A stretch of DNA of 64,000 nt from assembly GCF_040267705.1 (NCBI RefSeq), contig NZ_CP158374.1:3224001-3288000 (forward strand). The letters are read 5' to 3'. The first letter of the stretch is position 1, and every line of letters begins with the position of its first letter. Under the pieces are notes generated by a model. The model had not been told where the DNA came from and made no database searches. It saw only the letters and a list, made by a program, of their open reading frames with translations. A program made the position numbers and the translations under genes. Positions 47,792 through 58,772 of the stretch are shown here, piece by piece. The DNA is from Agromyces sp. G08B096 (lineage in GTDB: Bacteria; Actinomycetota; Actinomycetes; Actinomycetales; Microbacteriaceae).

Positions 47792-48408
47792 CGCCGCTCC
47801 CGCCGCCCGCCTGCGACGAGCGCCCAGGCCAGCAGGACGCCGACGATGCCGAGGACACCGACCTCGGCGAGCGCGGGGCCGAGAGCGCTGACGATCGCCG
47901 ACCGGACGGCCTCATCGGTGCCCATGGCGTACCCGTACGCGCCCCGTCCGCCGATCAGCGACCAGTAGGAGGCCACGCCGACGACGATGAGCAGGGCGCT
48001 CGCGGCGAGGACGAGCCACAGCCATCGGGTCGCGACGAACGGTGCCGGGGGCTGCGACGTGCTGCGGGCGTCGTCGACCACCGACGGGGTCGACGAGGTC
48101 CCGCCAGGGTCTGGGGCGGCCGCTGCGACGCCCCCGGCCGTCGGTTCGCCGGGCACTCCGGCCGGTGGACCGGCAGCCGGCACCGCCGTCGCGGTCGCGG
48201 GCCCGGCCTGGTCGACCGCCCGCCTCGACCGGCCCGCCTCCGGGTCCGCCGCCGTGGCCCGGCGCGGAACCGCATCCAACGCCGGCTCGGCGGGCGAGCG
48301 CTCGGGCGCCGGCTCCAGCGGCGCCGCCCCCTCATGATCCGCCGCGACGTAGCCCCGCTGGAACCGCGGGTCGTACCGGGGGTCGAACTCCTGCCTGGCC
48401 TCGGTCAC
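47788..48408 (-). CDS. Hypothetical membrane protein with long disordered N-terminus
   Basis: 206 residues. The first 125 are Pro/Ala/Gly-rich and probably disordered, then come two membrane helices (WLWLVLAASALLIVVGVASY and LAEVGVLGIVGVLLAWALVA). It forms a pair with the following gene, with overlapping start and stop. Function unknown. Confidence 0.7.
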   Translation of the reverse strand: MTEARQEFDPRYDPRFQRGYVAADHEGAAPLEPAPERSPAEPALDAVPRRATAADPEAGRSRRAVDQAGPATATAVPAAGPPAGVPGEPTAGGVAAAAPDPGGTSSTPSVVDDARSTSQPPAPFVATRWLWLVLAASALLIVVGVASYWSLIGGRGAYGYAMGTDEAVRSAIVSALGPALAEVGVLGIVGVLLAWALVAGGRRERR

Positions 48409-48451
48409 GCCTGCTCCTTCGTCGGGGTGGCGACAGCCTAGCGGCCGGCGA

Positions 48452-49411
48452 TCAGACGTCGGGCTCGCCGCTCAGGATGCCCCGCAGCCAGTCGCGTGCC
48501 TCGATGAAGATCTCGTCGTCGTACTTCGAGTGGTACTCGACCTCGCGACGGTCGGCGCGGGGATAGGAGCCCAGGAAGATGACGTTCGGGCTGAAGCGGC
48601 GGAGGCCGAGCAGGGCGTCGGCGACGCGCTCGTCCTCGACGTGGCCGTCGAGGTCGACGACGAACCGGTACCGGCCGAGCTCGTCGCCGATGGGGCGGGA
48701 CTCCAGCAGCGACATGTTCACGCCCCGGGTCGAGAACTGCTCGAGCATCGCCAGCAGCGAGCCGGGCTCGTCGTCGGGCAGCTCGACGATGAGGCTCGTC
48801 TTGTCGGCCCCGGTCCTCGGCGGGATGGCTCGCGACCGGCTGACGAGCACGAACCGGGTGACGGCGTTGGGGTTGTCGCCGATGTCCTCGGCGAGCACGT
48901 CGACCTCGAGCCGGTCGACGATGCCGGGCGGGGCGACGGCGGCGTCGGCGTTGCTGCCCGGTTCGAAGAGCGAGGTCGCCGCCTGCACGTTGCTGGTCGC
49001 GGGGAGGTGCCCGTGGTCGGGCAGGTGACGCTCGAGCCATCCGCGCGACTGCGCGTACGCGACGGGGTGGGCGTTCACGACGCGCACGTCGGCGAGCGCG
49101 GTGCCGGGCCGGGCGACGAGGAGGAAGTTCACCGGCACGAGGACCTCGCTCACGATGCGGAGGCCGGGCACGGTGGCCAGCGCATCCTGCGTCGCGGAGA
49201 CGCCGCCCTCGATCGAGTTCTCGATGGCGATCATCGCGGCGATCGAACGCCCGGACGTGACATCCGCCAGCGCCTCGCCCACGTTGTTCACCGGCCGCCA
49301 GTCGTGCCCGGCGGCCTCGGGGACCTGCTTCAGCGCGGCCTCGGTGAACGTGCCGGCCGGCCCGAGGTAGGAGTAGGTCTCCGTCTGGCGCGGGGCGGCG
49401 GGCTCGGTCAT
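48452..49411 (-). CDS. pheA: Prephenate dehydratase
   Basis: 319 residues. The dehydratase domain (about 12-200) has SYLGPAGTFTEAAL, IAIENSIEGGVSATQDAL and the active-site Thr of AVTRFVLVSR (TRF). A C-terminal ACT domain (about 210-290; TSLIVELPDDEPGSLLAMLE, ESRPIGDELGRYRFVVDLDG) provides phenylalanine feedback control. It converts prephenate to phenylpyruvate. No chorismate mutase domain, the usual stand-alone form in actinobacteria. Confidence 0.95.
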   Translation of the reverse strand: MTEPAAPRQTETYSYLGPAGTFTEAALKQVPEAAGHDWRPVNNVGEALADVTSGRSIAAMIAIENSIEGGVSATQDALATVPGLRIVSEVLVPVNFLLVARPGTALADVRVVNAHPVAYAQSRGWLERHLPDHGHLPATSNVQAATSLFEPGSNADAAVAPPGIVDRLEVDVLAEDIGDNPNAVTRFVLVSRSRAIPPRTGADKTSLIVELPDDEPGSLLAMLEQFSTRGVNMSLLESRPIGDELGRYRFVVDLDGHVEDERVADALLGLRRFSPNVIFLGSYPRADRREVEYHSKYDDEIFIEARDWLRGILSGEPDV

Positions 49412-49511
49412 GCAGGCCAGCCTAGCCAGCGCCGGCGCGGCACCCGACTAGCGTGACCATGGGTGACGGGGCGCCCGCCCCGCGGCCCGACGCCGATGCG
49501 GAGGGGTGAGG

Positions 49512-50804
49512 ATGACCACCACCACACGACCCGGACCCGCCGTCGCACGGGCGGTGCCGACCGATGAGGAGCGCCGCATCGCGCTCCGGAGCATGAAGCG
49601 GCTCGCGACCGGCCTGCTGGCGGTGGCCGCCGTCGTGTTCGCGGTCGCGTTCGCCCTGCAGGAGCAGGTGCCCTGGCTCGGCTACGTCCGTGCGGCCGCG
49701 GAGGGCGCCATGGTCGGCGCCATCGCCGACTGGTTCGCGGTGACGGCGCTGTTCCGCCGGCCGCTCGGGCTGCCGATCCCGCACACGGCGATCATCCCGA
49801 CGCGGAAGGACGAGATCGGGGCGAGCCTCGGCGCCTTCGTGGAGGACGAGTTCCTCTCCGACGACGTGGTCCTCGGCAAGCTGCGCTCGATCGGCATCGC
49901 CCGTCGCCTCGGCGGCTGGCTCGCCCAGCCCGCGAACGCGGAGCGGCTGACGGCCGAGGCATCCGTCGCAGCCCGCGGGGTGCTCACGCTCCTCGGCGAC
50001 GCCGACGTCGAGGACGTCGTCGAACGGCTCGCGCGCCGGCACCTGTTCGAGCCCGAGTGGGCGCCGACCATCGGCCGCGTGGCGGGGCGGCTCGTCGCCG
50101 ATGACCGGCAGCACGCCGTCCTCGACGTCGTGCTCGACCGCGCGGAGACCTGGCTGGAGGCGCATCCGGAGGCCTTCGAGCGGATGGTGTCGGAACGGCT
50201 GCCGCGGTGGATGCCCGGCTTCGTCGACCGGTTCGTCGACGACCGCGCGCACCGGGAGGTGCTGGGCTTCGTCCGCGCGGTGCGTGACGATCCGGAGCAT
50301 CCGCTTCGGGCCGCCGTCGACGACTGGCTGACCGAGTTCACCGACGCCCTCCAGCACGACCCGGCGACGATCGCCCGCGTCGAGTCCATGAAGGCCGAGC
50401 TCGTCGCGAGCCCGCGGGTGCGCGAGTTCGCGGCCGAGGCCTGGGCGTCGGCGAAATCCGCGCTCGACGCCGCGCTCCGCGACCCCGAGAGCGAGCTGCG
50501 GACCGCGATGCGGCAGGCCGTCGCCGAAGTCGGCGTGCGGCTCGCGTCCGATGAGCGGCTCGCCGCCAAGGTCGACGAGTGGGTGACGGATGCCGCGGCC
50601 TACGTCGTCCGCACCTACCGGCACGAGATCGCCGGCGTGATCACCGAGACGGTGGAGCGCTGGGACCCGAAGGAGACGACCGAGAAGCTCGAGCTGCAGG
50701 TGGGCCGCGACCTGCAGTTCATCCGCATCAACGGCACGGTCGTCGGGGCGCTCGCGGGCCTCGCGATCTTCGCCGTGGCGTCGGGCGTGCAGCTGCTCGT
50801 CTGA
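49512..50804 (+). CDS. DUF445 family membrane protein
   Basis: 430 residues, start after GGAGGGGTGAGG. Two membrane helices, near residues 30-50 and at the C-terminal end ([20 protein letters not shown]), flank a long helical region. The conserved DUF445 segment is present ([40 protein letters not shown]). YjiN-like proteins of this family have no firmly established role. Divergent from pheA. Confidence 0.9.
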   Translation: MTTTTRPGPAVARAVPTDEERRIALRSMKRLATGLLAVAAVVFAVAFALQEQVPWLGYVRAAAEGAMVGAIADWFAVTALFRRPLGLPIPHTAIIPTRKDEIGASLGAFVEDEFLSDDVVLGKLRSIGIARRLGGWLAQPANAERLTAEASVAARGVLTLLGDADVEDVVERLARRHLFEPEWAPTIGRVAGRLVADDRQHAVLDVVLDRAETWLEAHPEAFERMVSERLPRWMPGFVDRFVDDRAHREVLGFVRAVRDDPEHPLRAAVDDWLTEFTDALQHDPATIARVESMKAELVASPRVREFAAEAWASAKSALDAALRDPESELRTAMRQAVAEVGVRLASDERLAAKVDEWVTDAAAYVVRTYRHEIAGVITETVERWDPKETTEKLELQVGRDLQFIRINGTVVGALAGLAIFAVASGVQLLV

Positions 50805-50874
50805 CGTCGCTCAGACCGAGCGCCGAGGGCGGCCGGGGTGTGCCGCGATGACGGCCGGTGCCAGACTGGTGCGC

Positions 50875-52503
<1,629 letters not shown>

Positions 52504-52521
52504 CGGCCGCCGGCTGCGCCG

Positions 52522-52566
52522 CAGCTCAGCTCCAGCTCAGCTCAGCGCAGCTCAGCTCAGCTCAGC
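52522..52566. repeat. CAGCT/CTCAG short tandem repeat
   Basis: About nine imperfect copies of the pentamer CAGCT lie between the convergent pgm and amidase genes and run into the last codons of the amidase gene. Slippage could alter the amidase C-terminus (YFSLS). Confidence 0.75.
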
Positions 52567-53750
52567 GAGAAGTAGTGCACCGAGCCGCCGCCCGTGGCGA
52601 GCGCGGTGTCGACGTCCCAGTAGTCGGCGTCCTTCGTGTGCCCGCCGACCCAGACCTTCGTGCCGGCCGCAGTGTGCTCGACCCTGGTGACGACGGCCGT
52701 GTGGTCGCGGTCGCCCGAGCCGTCCCAGTCGAACTGGGCGATGTCGCCGACCTTCACGAGGTCGCGCTGCGCGTCCTCGAGCGGCGTCGCGAGATCGGGG
52801 CGTCCGAGCAGCCAGTCGCGCATGGCGGTCGAGCTCGTCCATGACGGCGAGGTGGCCCCGGTCGCCGCGTCGTAGTACCACGCGCCGTCCATCGTCCAGC
52901 CGCGGGCGATGAGCGACTGGCTGGCGAAGTTGGCGCAGTCGTAGCCGTCGATGACGGGGTACTGCGCCGCGTTGTACGACGACCAGTAGGCCAGCACGTA
53001 GCCGACCTGCGCGTCGATGCCGGGATCGGTCGTGTACGTGAGCGTCAGCGCGTCGGCGGCGGCGGCTTCGGCACTCACGGGCGCGACGGCGGCCGCGGCC
53101 GGTGCCGTCGCTGCAGCCGGCGCGCTCGCGGTGGCAGCGGCCGACGGCGACGTCCCTGCGGTCGCCGCGACGCCGGGCAGCTCCACATCGGCCGGCGCGC
53201 CGGAGGCATCCGCGAAGGTCACGGCGACGTCGCCGAGCGAGGTGCCGGCCGTCGCCGGGACGGCGAAGGTGAGGTGGTCGGCCGCGGCCTCGACGATGGC
53301 GGCCGGGGCGCCGCCGACGCTGACCTGCGCCACCTCGTCGAGCTGCGCCCCCGCGACGGTCACCTGCGTGCCGCCGGTGAAGGGGGCCTGCGCCACCGAG
53401 AGCCCGCTCGTGATCGTGGGGCCGGGGTCCGCGGCGACCGCCGCGGAGATGGCGTCGGCGACGGGGGCGAGCGGCGCGTCGGACGCGTGCTGCGCGTACG
53501 CCATGCCGGGGTCGCCGGTCGGCTCGGCCGAGGCCGAGATCGCGCCGAACGCGCTCACCCCGACGATCGCGGTCGCCGAGGTGAGCGCCGTCCACCGGCG
53601 CGCCGAGCGTCGCGTGCCGCCGGGAGCAGGCCTGCGGTTGCCGATGCGGTCCGCGCGGTGCTTCGGTTCCTTCTCCGCCGAGGACTCCTCGCGCATCCCG
53701 CCCGGCTCGGGCACGGGCGGGCGGAACGTGGATCGACGGCGGGCGGGCAT
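52557..53750 (-). CDS. Secreted amidase-domain protein with IPT/TIG domain
   Basis: 397 residues. A basic N-terminus and hydrophobic segment (about 55-75, ALTSATAIVGVSAFGAISAS) direct export. An IPT/TIG-like beta domain (about 110-190: ITSGLSVAQAPFTGGTQVTV) and an Ala/Pro linker precede an amidase_6-type domain (about 245-397: IDGYDCANFASQSLIARGWT with the putative catalytic Cys, and RDHTAVVTRVE with His). It probably acts on peptidoglycan or wall peptides. ATG after CAGGAAACCCCC; the GTG at 53768 is the alternative. Confidence 0.82.
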   Translation of the reverse strand: MPARRRSTFRPPVPEPGGMREESSAEKEPKHRADRIGNRRPAPGGTRRSARRWTALTSATAIVGVSAFGAISASAEPTGDPGMAYAQHASDAPLAPVADAISAAVAADPGPTITSGLSVAQAPFTGGTQVTVAGAQLDEVAQVSVGGAPAAIVEAAADHLTFAVPATAGTSLGDVAVTFADASGAPADVELPGVAATAGTSPSAAATASAPAAATAPAAAAVAPVSAEAAAADALTLTYTTDPGIDAQVGYVLAYWSSYNAAQYPVIDGYDCANFASQSLIARGWTMDGAWYYDAATGATSPSWTSSTAMRDWLLGRPDLATPLEDAQRDLVKVGDIAQFDWDGSGDRDHTAVVTRVEHTAAGTKVWVGGHTKDADYWDVDTALATGGGSVHYFSLS

Positions 53751-53860
53751 GGGGGTTTCCTGGGGCACGGTGGGAGGGGGTTTCCGGGTCGGCGTTTCGG
53801 GGGACCCGATACCTCACCACGCCAAATTGTGAGGAAACCTTCCGGACGCTGGGAAGGACG

Positions 53861-53876
53861 TGAGAGCGCGCTCTCA
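53861..53876. promoter_or_regulatory. TGAGAGCGCGCTCTCA palindrome
   Basis: A perfect 16-base palindrome with the same half-sites as the cellobiose operators but two extra central bases. It overlaps the stop of the MFS gene and lies 111 bases upstream of the amidase start. It could be a variant operator or part of a terminator. Confidence 0.4.
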
Positions 53877-55220
53877 GGCCGTCGCGCGGCGAGCGGTCGC
53901 GAGCGCGCGGGCACCGACGAGCACGAGCGGCACGAGCACCACCGCGCCCACGAGGTTCACGGCCGGGAATCCGCCGGCCTCCAGCACCACGCCCGAGAGC
54001 GCGGCGGCGATCGCGGCGGCGAAGTTCATCGCGGCATCGGAGGCGCCCTGCAGGGGCACCCGCAGGTCGGTGCCGACGGAGGTCGTGAGCAGCGCCGAGC
54101 CGCCGATCATGCCCGCCGACCAGCCGAGGCCGAGCAGCCCCAGCGCGAGCGGCACGAGCAGCAGGTCGTCGGCGGGCGCCAGCATGCCGATGAGCGTCGC
54201 CGAGAACAGGATGACGACGCCCGCGGCGATCACGGGGATCGCGCCGAGGCGGTCGACGATCCAGCCGACCAGGGGGCTCGCCGCATACATGCCGAGGATG
54301 TGCACCGAGATGACCAGCCCGATGAGCGAGAGCGACAGCCCGTGCGCGTGCATGTGCACCGGCGTCATGACCATCACCGCGACCATGACCGTGTGCGAGC
54401 ACACGATCGCGACCAGGGCGAGGAGCGCGCGTGGGTCGCGGGCGGCGATCGCGAGGGCGCGCCAGGATCCGACGGGGCGGCCGGGCGGGTCGGATGCCTC
54501 GGGCGCCTGGATCCCCGCGCCCGGATCCGCCGGAGCCGGCGGGCTCGGCGTGGCTGCCGGGGTCGCCGGAGGCGAGGCATCCGTCACCGGCCCGACCGCC
54601 GACGCGTGGTCGGCCTCGAGGTCGCCCGGACGCGGCATCCGCAGCAGGGTCGCGACGACGAGCGTCGAGATCGCGAACGCCGCGCCCGACAGCAGGAACG
54701 GACCGACGAGCGGCGGCAGGCCGAGGCTCCGCCCGAGGTCGTCGCCGAACTGCGAGAGGTTCGGGCCTGCCACCGAGCCGATCGTCGTCGCCCACAGCAC
54801 GAGCGACATCGCTCGCGCCTCGAACCCGGGCCGGGCCACCTCCGTCGCCGCGAACCGGGCCTGCAGGCCGGCTGCCGCGCCCGAGCCGAAGGCGGCGAGG
54901 CCGAGGAATACGAGCGGGACGAACTCCGTCACGGCCGCCGCGATGACCAGCACCGCGCCGACGAACGCCAGCGCGTAGCCGGTGCCGAGGGCGACGTGCC
55001 GGCCGCGCGCCACGGCCAGCCGGGCGAGCGGGATCGCGGCGATGCCGGCGCCGAGCACCGAGGCGGTCTGACTGAGCCCGGCGAGCACGGCCGTGCCCGT
55101 GAGCTCCTCCGCGAGGAGCGCCGCGACGGCGATCCCCGACGCGACGCCGACGCCCGCGAGCAGCTGGTTGCCGATCAGGATGCCGAGGGCGAGGCCGCGG
55201 CGGGGTGCCCTGGCGTTCAT
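53874..55220 (-). CDS. MFS transporter
   Basis: 448 residues with about twelve hydrophobic segments. N-half opens LALGILIGNQLLAGVGVASG; a long Pro/Ala cytoplasmic loop (about 205-255) divides the halves; the second half contains VGWIVDRLGAIPVI. It resembles actinobacterial MFS proteins of unknown substrate. Start ATG overlaps the stop of the VanY-like gene (TGATG), so both are co-expressed. Confidence 0.88.
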   Translation of the reverse strand: MNARAPRRGLALGILIGNQLLAGVGVASGIAVAALLAEELTGTAVLAGLSQTASVLGAGIAAIPLARLAVARGRHVALGTGYALAFVGAVLVIAAAVTEFVPLVFLGLAAFGSGAAAGLQARFAATEVARPGFEARAMSLVLWATTIGSVAGPNLSQFGDDLGRSLGLPPLVGPFLLSGAAFAISTLVVATLLRMPRPGDLEADHASAVGPVTDASPPATPAATPSPPAPADPGAGIQAPEASDPPGRPVGSWRALAIAARDPRALLALVAIVCSHTVMVAVMVMTPVHMHAHGLSLSLIGLVISVHILGMYAASPLVGWIVDRLGAIPVIAAGVVILFSATLIGMLAPADDLLLVPLALGLLGLGWSAGMIGGSALLTTSVGTDLRVPLQGASDAAMNFAAAIAAALSGVVLEAGGFPAVNLVGAVVLVPLVLVGARALATARRATA

Positions 55221-56089
55221 CAGCCGTAGTCGGGCGCTGGCGGGAGGGCGAAGAACTCCTCGAGCGTGGTGAACCCGGTCTCGCGCATCTCGGTCGCGAG
55301 CTCCACGCCCACGTAGCGGAAGTGCCACGGCTCGTAGGTGTAGCCGGTGACGTCGCGCTTGTCGGCCGGGTAGCGCAGGATGAAGCCGAAGCGGTAGGCG
55401 TTGTCGCGGAGCCAGATGCCCTCGGGCGTCTCGCCGAAGCACTCGGCGAGCGAGCACTCCCCCGATTCGGCGCCGATGTCCATCACGAGCCCGGTCTGGT
55501 GCTCGCTGAACCCCGGCCGGGCGGTGGTCTCGTCGTCGCCGTCGTAGACCTCCTCCTGCGCGGAGTACGAACGGTAGGCGCTGTTCGATGCCAGGTACAG
55601 GTCGGCCTCCGCGGCCGCGGCGTCGAACATCGCGACGACGGCGTCGGCGGCCTCCTGCCGAAGCAGCGGCTCCCAGGTGTGCGCGACGGGCACCTCGACG
55701 AGGTCGTCGGGCTCGAAGTCCTGCGGGTTCATGGGGCGCAGCTTGTTGACGACCACCCAGGTACTCGTCGGGTCGTCGAGTGAGCGCGCCGAGCGGTCGA
55801 ACGTGTCGACGCTCGCGGGCGGTGGCGCGGCCGTCGGTGCGGGGCGCGGCTCGGCGGTCGCCGGGTCGGATGCTCCGCCAGGGCCGCCGCCGGCGGCGGG
55901 CGATCCCGAAACGAGGCCGACGACGAGCGCGGCGGCGGCGAGGAGCACGCCGATCACCGGGAGGGCGACGGCGAGCCGTCGGCGCGACCGCTCGCGGGCG
56001 TCGGCGACCTCGCGGGCGTCGCGCCCGGGCGCCTGCCCGGCAGACTCGTACCGGTCGTACGGACGGTCGTCGCGGGGCTGGGATGGCAC
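55220..56089 (-). CDS. D-alanyl-D-alanine carboxypeptidase, VanY/M15B type
   Basis: 289 residues. One membrane helix (about 39-61) anchors the protein, followed by a Pro/Ala linker. The M15B zinc peptidase domain has SNSAYRSYSAQEEVY, SEHQTGLVMDIG (His and Asp ligands) and EPWHFRYVG (catalytic Glu and ligand His). It trims D-Ala from peptidoglycan stems outside the membrane. Divergent from the cellobiose operon; operator 1 of that operon lies about 100 bases upstream of its start. Confidence 0.92.
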   Translation of the reverse strand: MPSQPRDDRPYDRYESAGQAPGRDAREVADARERSRRRLAVALPVIGVLLAAAALVVGLVSGSPAAGGGPGGASDPATAEPRPAPTAAPPPASVDTFDRSARSLDDPTSTWVVVNKLRPMNPQDFEPDDLVEVPVAHTWEPLLRQEAADAVVAMFDAAAAEADLYLASNSAYRSYSAQEEVYDGDDETTARPGFSEHQTGLVMDIGAESGECSLAECFGETPEGIWLRDNAYRFGFILRYPADKRDVTGYTYEPWHFRYVGVELATEMRETGFTTLEEFFALPPAPDYG

Positions 56090-56191
56090 CGTCCGAGTCT
56101 ACCGGCGGCGGTTCCGGCGGCTGCCGAGGCGCCCGGCGGCGCGGCGCGCGCCGGCGCCGGCAGTCGCGCTGCACGGGGAGAGTCGGCACCA

Positions 56192-56285
56192 TGAGAGCGC
56201 TCTCTTGACAAGCCGCCCGTCTTCCGCATAGGGTCTCACCGATGTCGTGAGAGCGCTCTCACGCTGGTGCATGAGAGCGCTCTCA
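56192..56285 (+). promoter_or_regulatory. Cellobiose-type operon promoter with three operators
   Basis: Operators: TGAGAGCGCTCTCT (56192-56205), CGTGAGAGCGCTCTCACG (56246-56263, perfect) and TGAGAGCGCTCTCA (56272-56285, perfect). Between the first two lies a promoter with TTGACA at 56205-56210 and TAGGGT at 56229-56234 (18-base spacer). Operator 1 touches the -35 box and operator 2 covers the start of transcription. The sites resemble CebR/CelR operators (TGGGAGCGCTCCCA) with A in place of G at position 3. The stretch 56090-56336 holds no gene. Confidence 0.88.
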
Positions 56286-56336
56286 AGCGCCATCCATCTG
56301 CACCATTCCCCATCCCACGCACACAAAGGAGTGACC

Positions 56337-57638
56337 GTGAAGCTTTCACGACGCACCCGCGGTGCCGCTGCCCTCGCGGGCGCGGCATCCATCGCCCTCC
56401 TTGCCACCGCCTGCTCCACCGGTGGCGACTCGGGCGGCGACGGCGAGGACATCACCCTCACCGTCACGACCTTCGGCACCTTCGGCTACGAAGAGCTGTA
56501 CGAGGAGTACGAGGCCGCGAACCCCGGCATCAAGATCGAAGCCACCAACATCGACACCGGCGGCAACGCCCGCACCGACGCGTTCACGAAGATCGCGGCC
56601 GGATCGGGCCTCAGCGACATCGTCGCCGTCGAAGAAGGCTGGCTCGGCGCGATCATGGAGGTGTCCGACCAGTTCGTCGACCTCCGCGACCACGGCATCG
56701 AAGACCGCAAGTCCGACTGGGTCGACTGGAAGTACGAGCAGGCCACCGACGCCGAGGGCCGCGTCATCGGCTACGGCACCGACATCGGCCCCGAGGGCAT
56801 CTGCTACAACGGCCCCGCGCTCGCCGCGGCCGGCCTGCCCACCGACCGCGAGTCGGTCGCGGGCCTCCTCGAGGGCGACTGGGCGCACTTCTTCGACGTG
56901 GGCCGCCAGTACCAGCAGGCCACCGGCAAGGCGTGGTTCGACCACTCCGGATTCGTCTGGAACGCCATGGTCAACCAGATGCCCGAGGGCTACTACACCT
57001 CCGACGGCGAGCTCAACGTGAAGGACAACGCCGACCTCAAGGCGAACTTCGAGCTGCTCGGCGCCGCAGTCGACGACGGCCTCTCGGCCGCGCAGACCGC
57101 GTGGGACTGGAACGGCGGCAAGTCGTTCGTCGACGGCACCTTCGCCACCTTCGTCTGCCCCGGCTGGATGCTCGGCGTGGTGCAGGGCCAGGTCGAGGCC
57201 GGCGGCGGCGACGCCTCCACCGGCTGGGACTTCGCCGACGTCTTCCCCGGCGGCGCCGGCAACTGGGGCGGGGCCTTCCTCTCGATCCCCCAGACCTCGA
57301 AGCACCAGGAGGAGGCCGCGAAGCTCGCCGACTGGCTGACCCAGCCCGAGCAGCAGGTGAAGCAGTCCGCCGCCGCGGGCAACTTCCCCTCGACCGTCGA
57401 GGCGCAGGAGACCCTGGCCGCCGACGCGACGCCCAACGAGTTCTTCAACGGCGCCCCCACCGGTGCCATCCTCGCCGACCGCGCCCAGGGCATCACCGCC
57501 CAGTTCAAGGGCCCGGACGACTCGGTGATCCAGGAGAACGTCTTCGGCCCGCCGCTGCAGAAGCTCGACCGCGGTGAGGTCAGCGTCGAGGAGGCCTGGA
57601 ACGAGGCCCTCTCGCTGCTCGACGAGCTCGTCGGCTAG
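56337..57638 (+). CDS. Sugar-binding lipoprotein, CebE-like
   Basis: 433 residues from GTG after AAAGGAGTGACC. Signal peptide with lipobox ATAC (Cys27), then a cluster-B sugar-binding protein (ITLTVTTFGTFGYEELYEEY, VEEGWLGAIMEVSDQFVDL, GFVWNAMVNQMPEGYYTSDG, FLSIPQTSKHQEEAAKLADW). First gene of an operon with two permeases, a GH1 beta-glucosidase and a LacI repressor, the layout of cebEFG-bglC. Cellobiose or related beta-glucosides are the likely ligand. Confidence 0.9.
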   Translation: MKLSRRTRGAAALAGAASIALLATACSTGGDSGGDGEDITLTVTTFGTFGYEELYEEYEAANPGIKIEATNIDTGGNARTDAFTKIAAGSGLSDIVAVEEGWLGAIMEVSDQFVDLRDHGIEDRKSDWVDWKYEQATDAEGRVIGYGTDIGPEGICYNGPALAAAGLPTDRESVAGLLEGDWAHFFDVGRQYQQATGKAWFDHSGFVWNAMVNQMPEGYYTSDGELNVKDNADLKANFELLGAAVDDGLSAAQTAWDWNGGKSFVDGTFATFVCPGWMLGVVQGQVEAGGGDASTGWDFADVFPGGAGNWGGAFLSIPQTSKHQEEAAKLADWLTQPEQQVKQSAAAGNFPSTVEAQETLAADATPNEFFNGAPTGAILADRAQGITAQFKGPDDSVIQENVFGPPLQKLDRGEVSVEEAWNEALSLLDELVG

Positions 57639-57646
57639 TTCCGACC

Positions 57647-57674
57647 GGGGTCCCGGGAGCGATCCCGGGGCCCC
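57647..57674 (+). promoter_or_regulatory. Hairpin after the binding-protein gene
   Basis: Arms GGGGTCCCGGG and CCCGGGGCCCC (one G-T) with a 6-base loop lie 9 bases after the lipoprotein stop. Such hairpins commonly cause partial termination or stabilise the upstream mRNA, so the binding protein is made in excess over the permeases. Confidence 0.7.
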
Positions 57675-57737
57675 GCCACGCCGGCGGGCCCCCTCCCCCG
57701 GCCCTCGATCACCACTCTTCCCTCAGGACGGCTCGAC

Positions 57738-58772
57738 ATGACCACCACGCTCCGCCCGCCGCGCGTCGACGAGGCGACGACGACGCGCCCGGCCGCGCCC
57801 CCGCGAGCGACCTTCCGGCAGCGCCTCTCCCGCTTCGACGTCAAGGCGTCGCCGTACTTCTACGTCTCGCCGTTCTTCATCCTCTTCGCCCTCATCGGGC
57901 TCTTTCCCCTCGTCTACACCCTCGTCGTCTCGATGCACGAGTGGGACCTGCTGAAGGGCCAGGGCGAGTTCGTCGGCTTCGAGAACTTCGCGTCGATCCT
58001 CAGCGACGGCATGTTCTGGAACTCGATCTTCAACACCGTCAGCATCTTCCTGCTGTCGGCGATCCCCCAGCTGACGGTCGCGATCGTCGTCGCCTACCTG
58101 CTCGACCAGGGCCTTCGGGCCCCGACGTTCTGGCGCATGGGCGTGCTGCTGCCCTTCGTGGTCACCCCCGTGGCCGTGGCGCTCATCTTCTCCAGCATCT
58201 TCAACGAGGCCGACGGCCTCGCGAACAACCTGCTGAACCTCTTCGGCATCGCCGACCAGGAGTGGAAGCACGACGCGTTCCTCAGCCACCTCGCGATCGC
58301 CACCATGGTGAACTTCCGCTGGACGGGCTACAACGCGCTCATCCTGCTGGCCGCCATGCAGTCGGTGCCGCGCGACCTCTACGAGTCGGCCGCGATCGAT
58401 GGCGCGGGCAGCGCCCGCCGCTTCTTCTCGATCACGATCCCCTCGATCCGCCCGACGCTCATCTTCGTGATCATCACGGCCACCATCGGCGGCCTCCAGA
58501 TCTTTGCCGAGCCGCGCCTCTTCGACGTCTCCAACGCGGGCGGCATCGGCGGCAGCGACCGGCAGTTCCAGACCACCGTGCTGTTCATGTGGGAGCTCGC
58601 GTTCTTCCGGCGCGACTTCGGCGAGGCATCCGCCGTCGCCTGGCTGCTGTTCCTGCTCATCGTGGGCTTCGGCCTCATCAACTTCCTCATCTCGCGGCGC
58701 ATCGCCACCGGCGACGGTCGCCGCCAGAACCGCCGCACCCGACGCGCCCTCGAGCGAGGAGAGCACCGATGA
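57738..58772 (+). CDS. Carbohydrate ABC permease, CebF-like (MalF type)
   Basis: 344 residues, N-terminal 35 cytoplasmic, six membrane helices. EAA loop DLYESAAIDGAGSARRFFSI; C-terminal ISRRIATGDGRRQNRRTRRA is basic. The 99-base gap to the binding-protein gene contains a hairpin. Forms the channel with the following permease; the ATPase must come from elsewhere. Confidence 0.92.
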   Translation: MTTTLRPPRVDEATTTRPAAPPRATFRQRLSRFDVKASPYFYVSPFFILFALIGLFPLVYTLVVSMHEWDLLKGQGEFVGFENFASILSDGMFWNSIFNTVSIFLLSAIPQLTVAIVVAYLLDQGLRAPTFWRMGVLLPFVVTPVAVALIFSSIFNEADGLANNLLNLFGIADQEWKHDAFLSHLAIATMVNFRWTGYNALILLAAMQSVPRDLYESAAIDGAGSARRFFSITIPSIRPTLIFVIITATIGGLQIFAEPRLFDVSNAGGIGGSDRQFQTTVLFMWELAFFRRDFGEASAVAWLLFLLIVGFGLINFLISRRIATGDGRRQNRRTRRALERGEHR

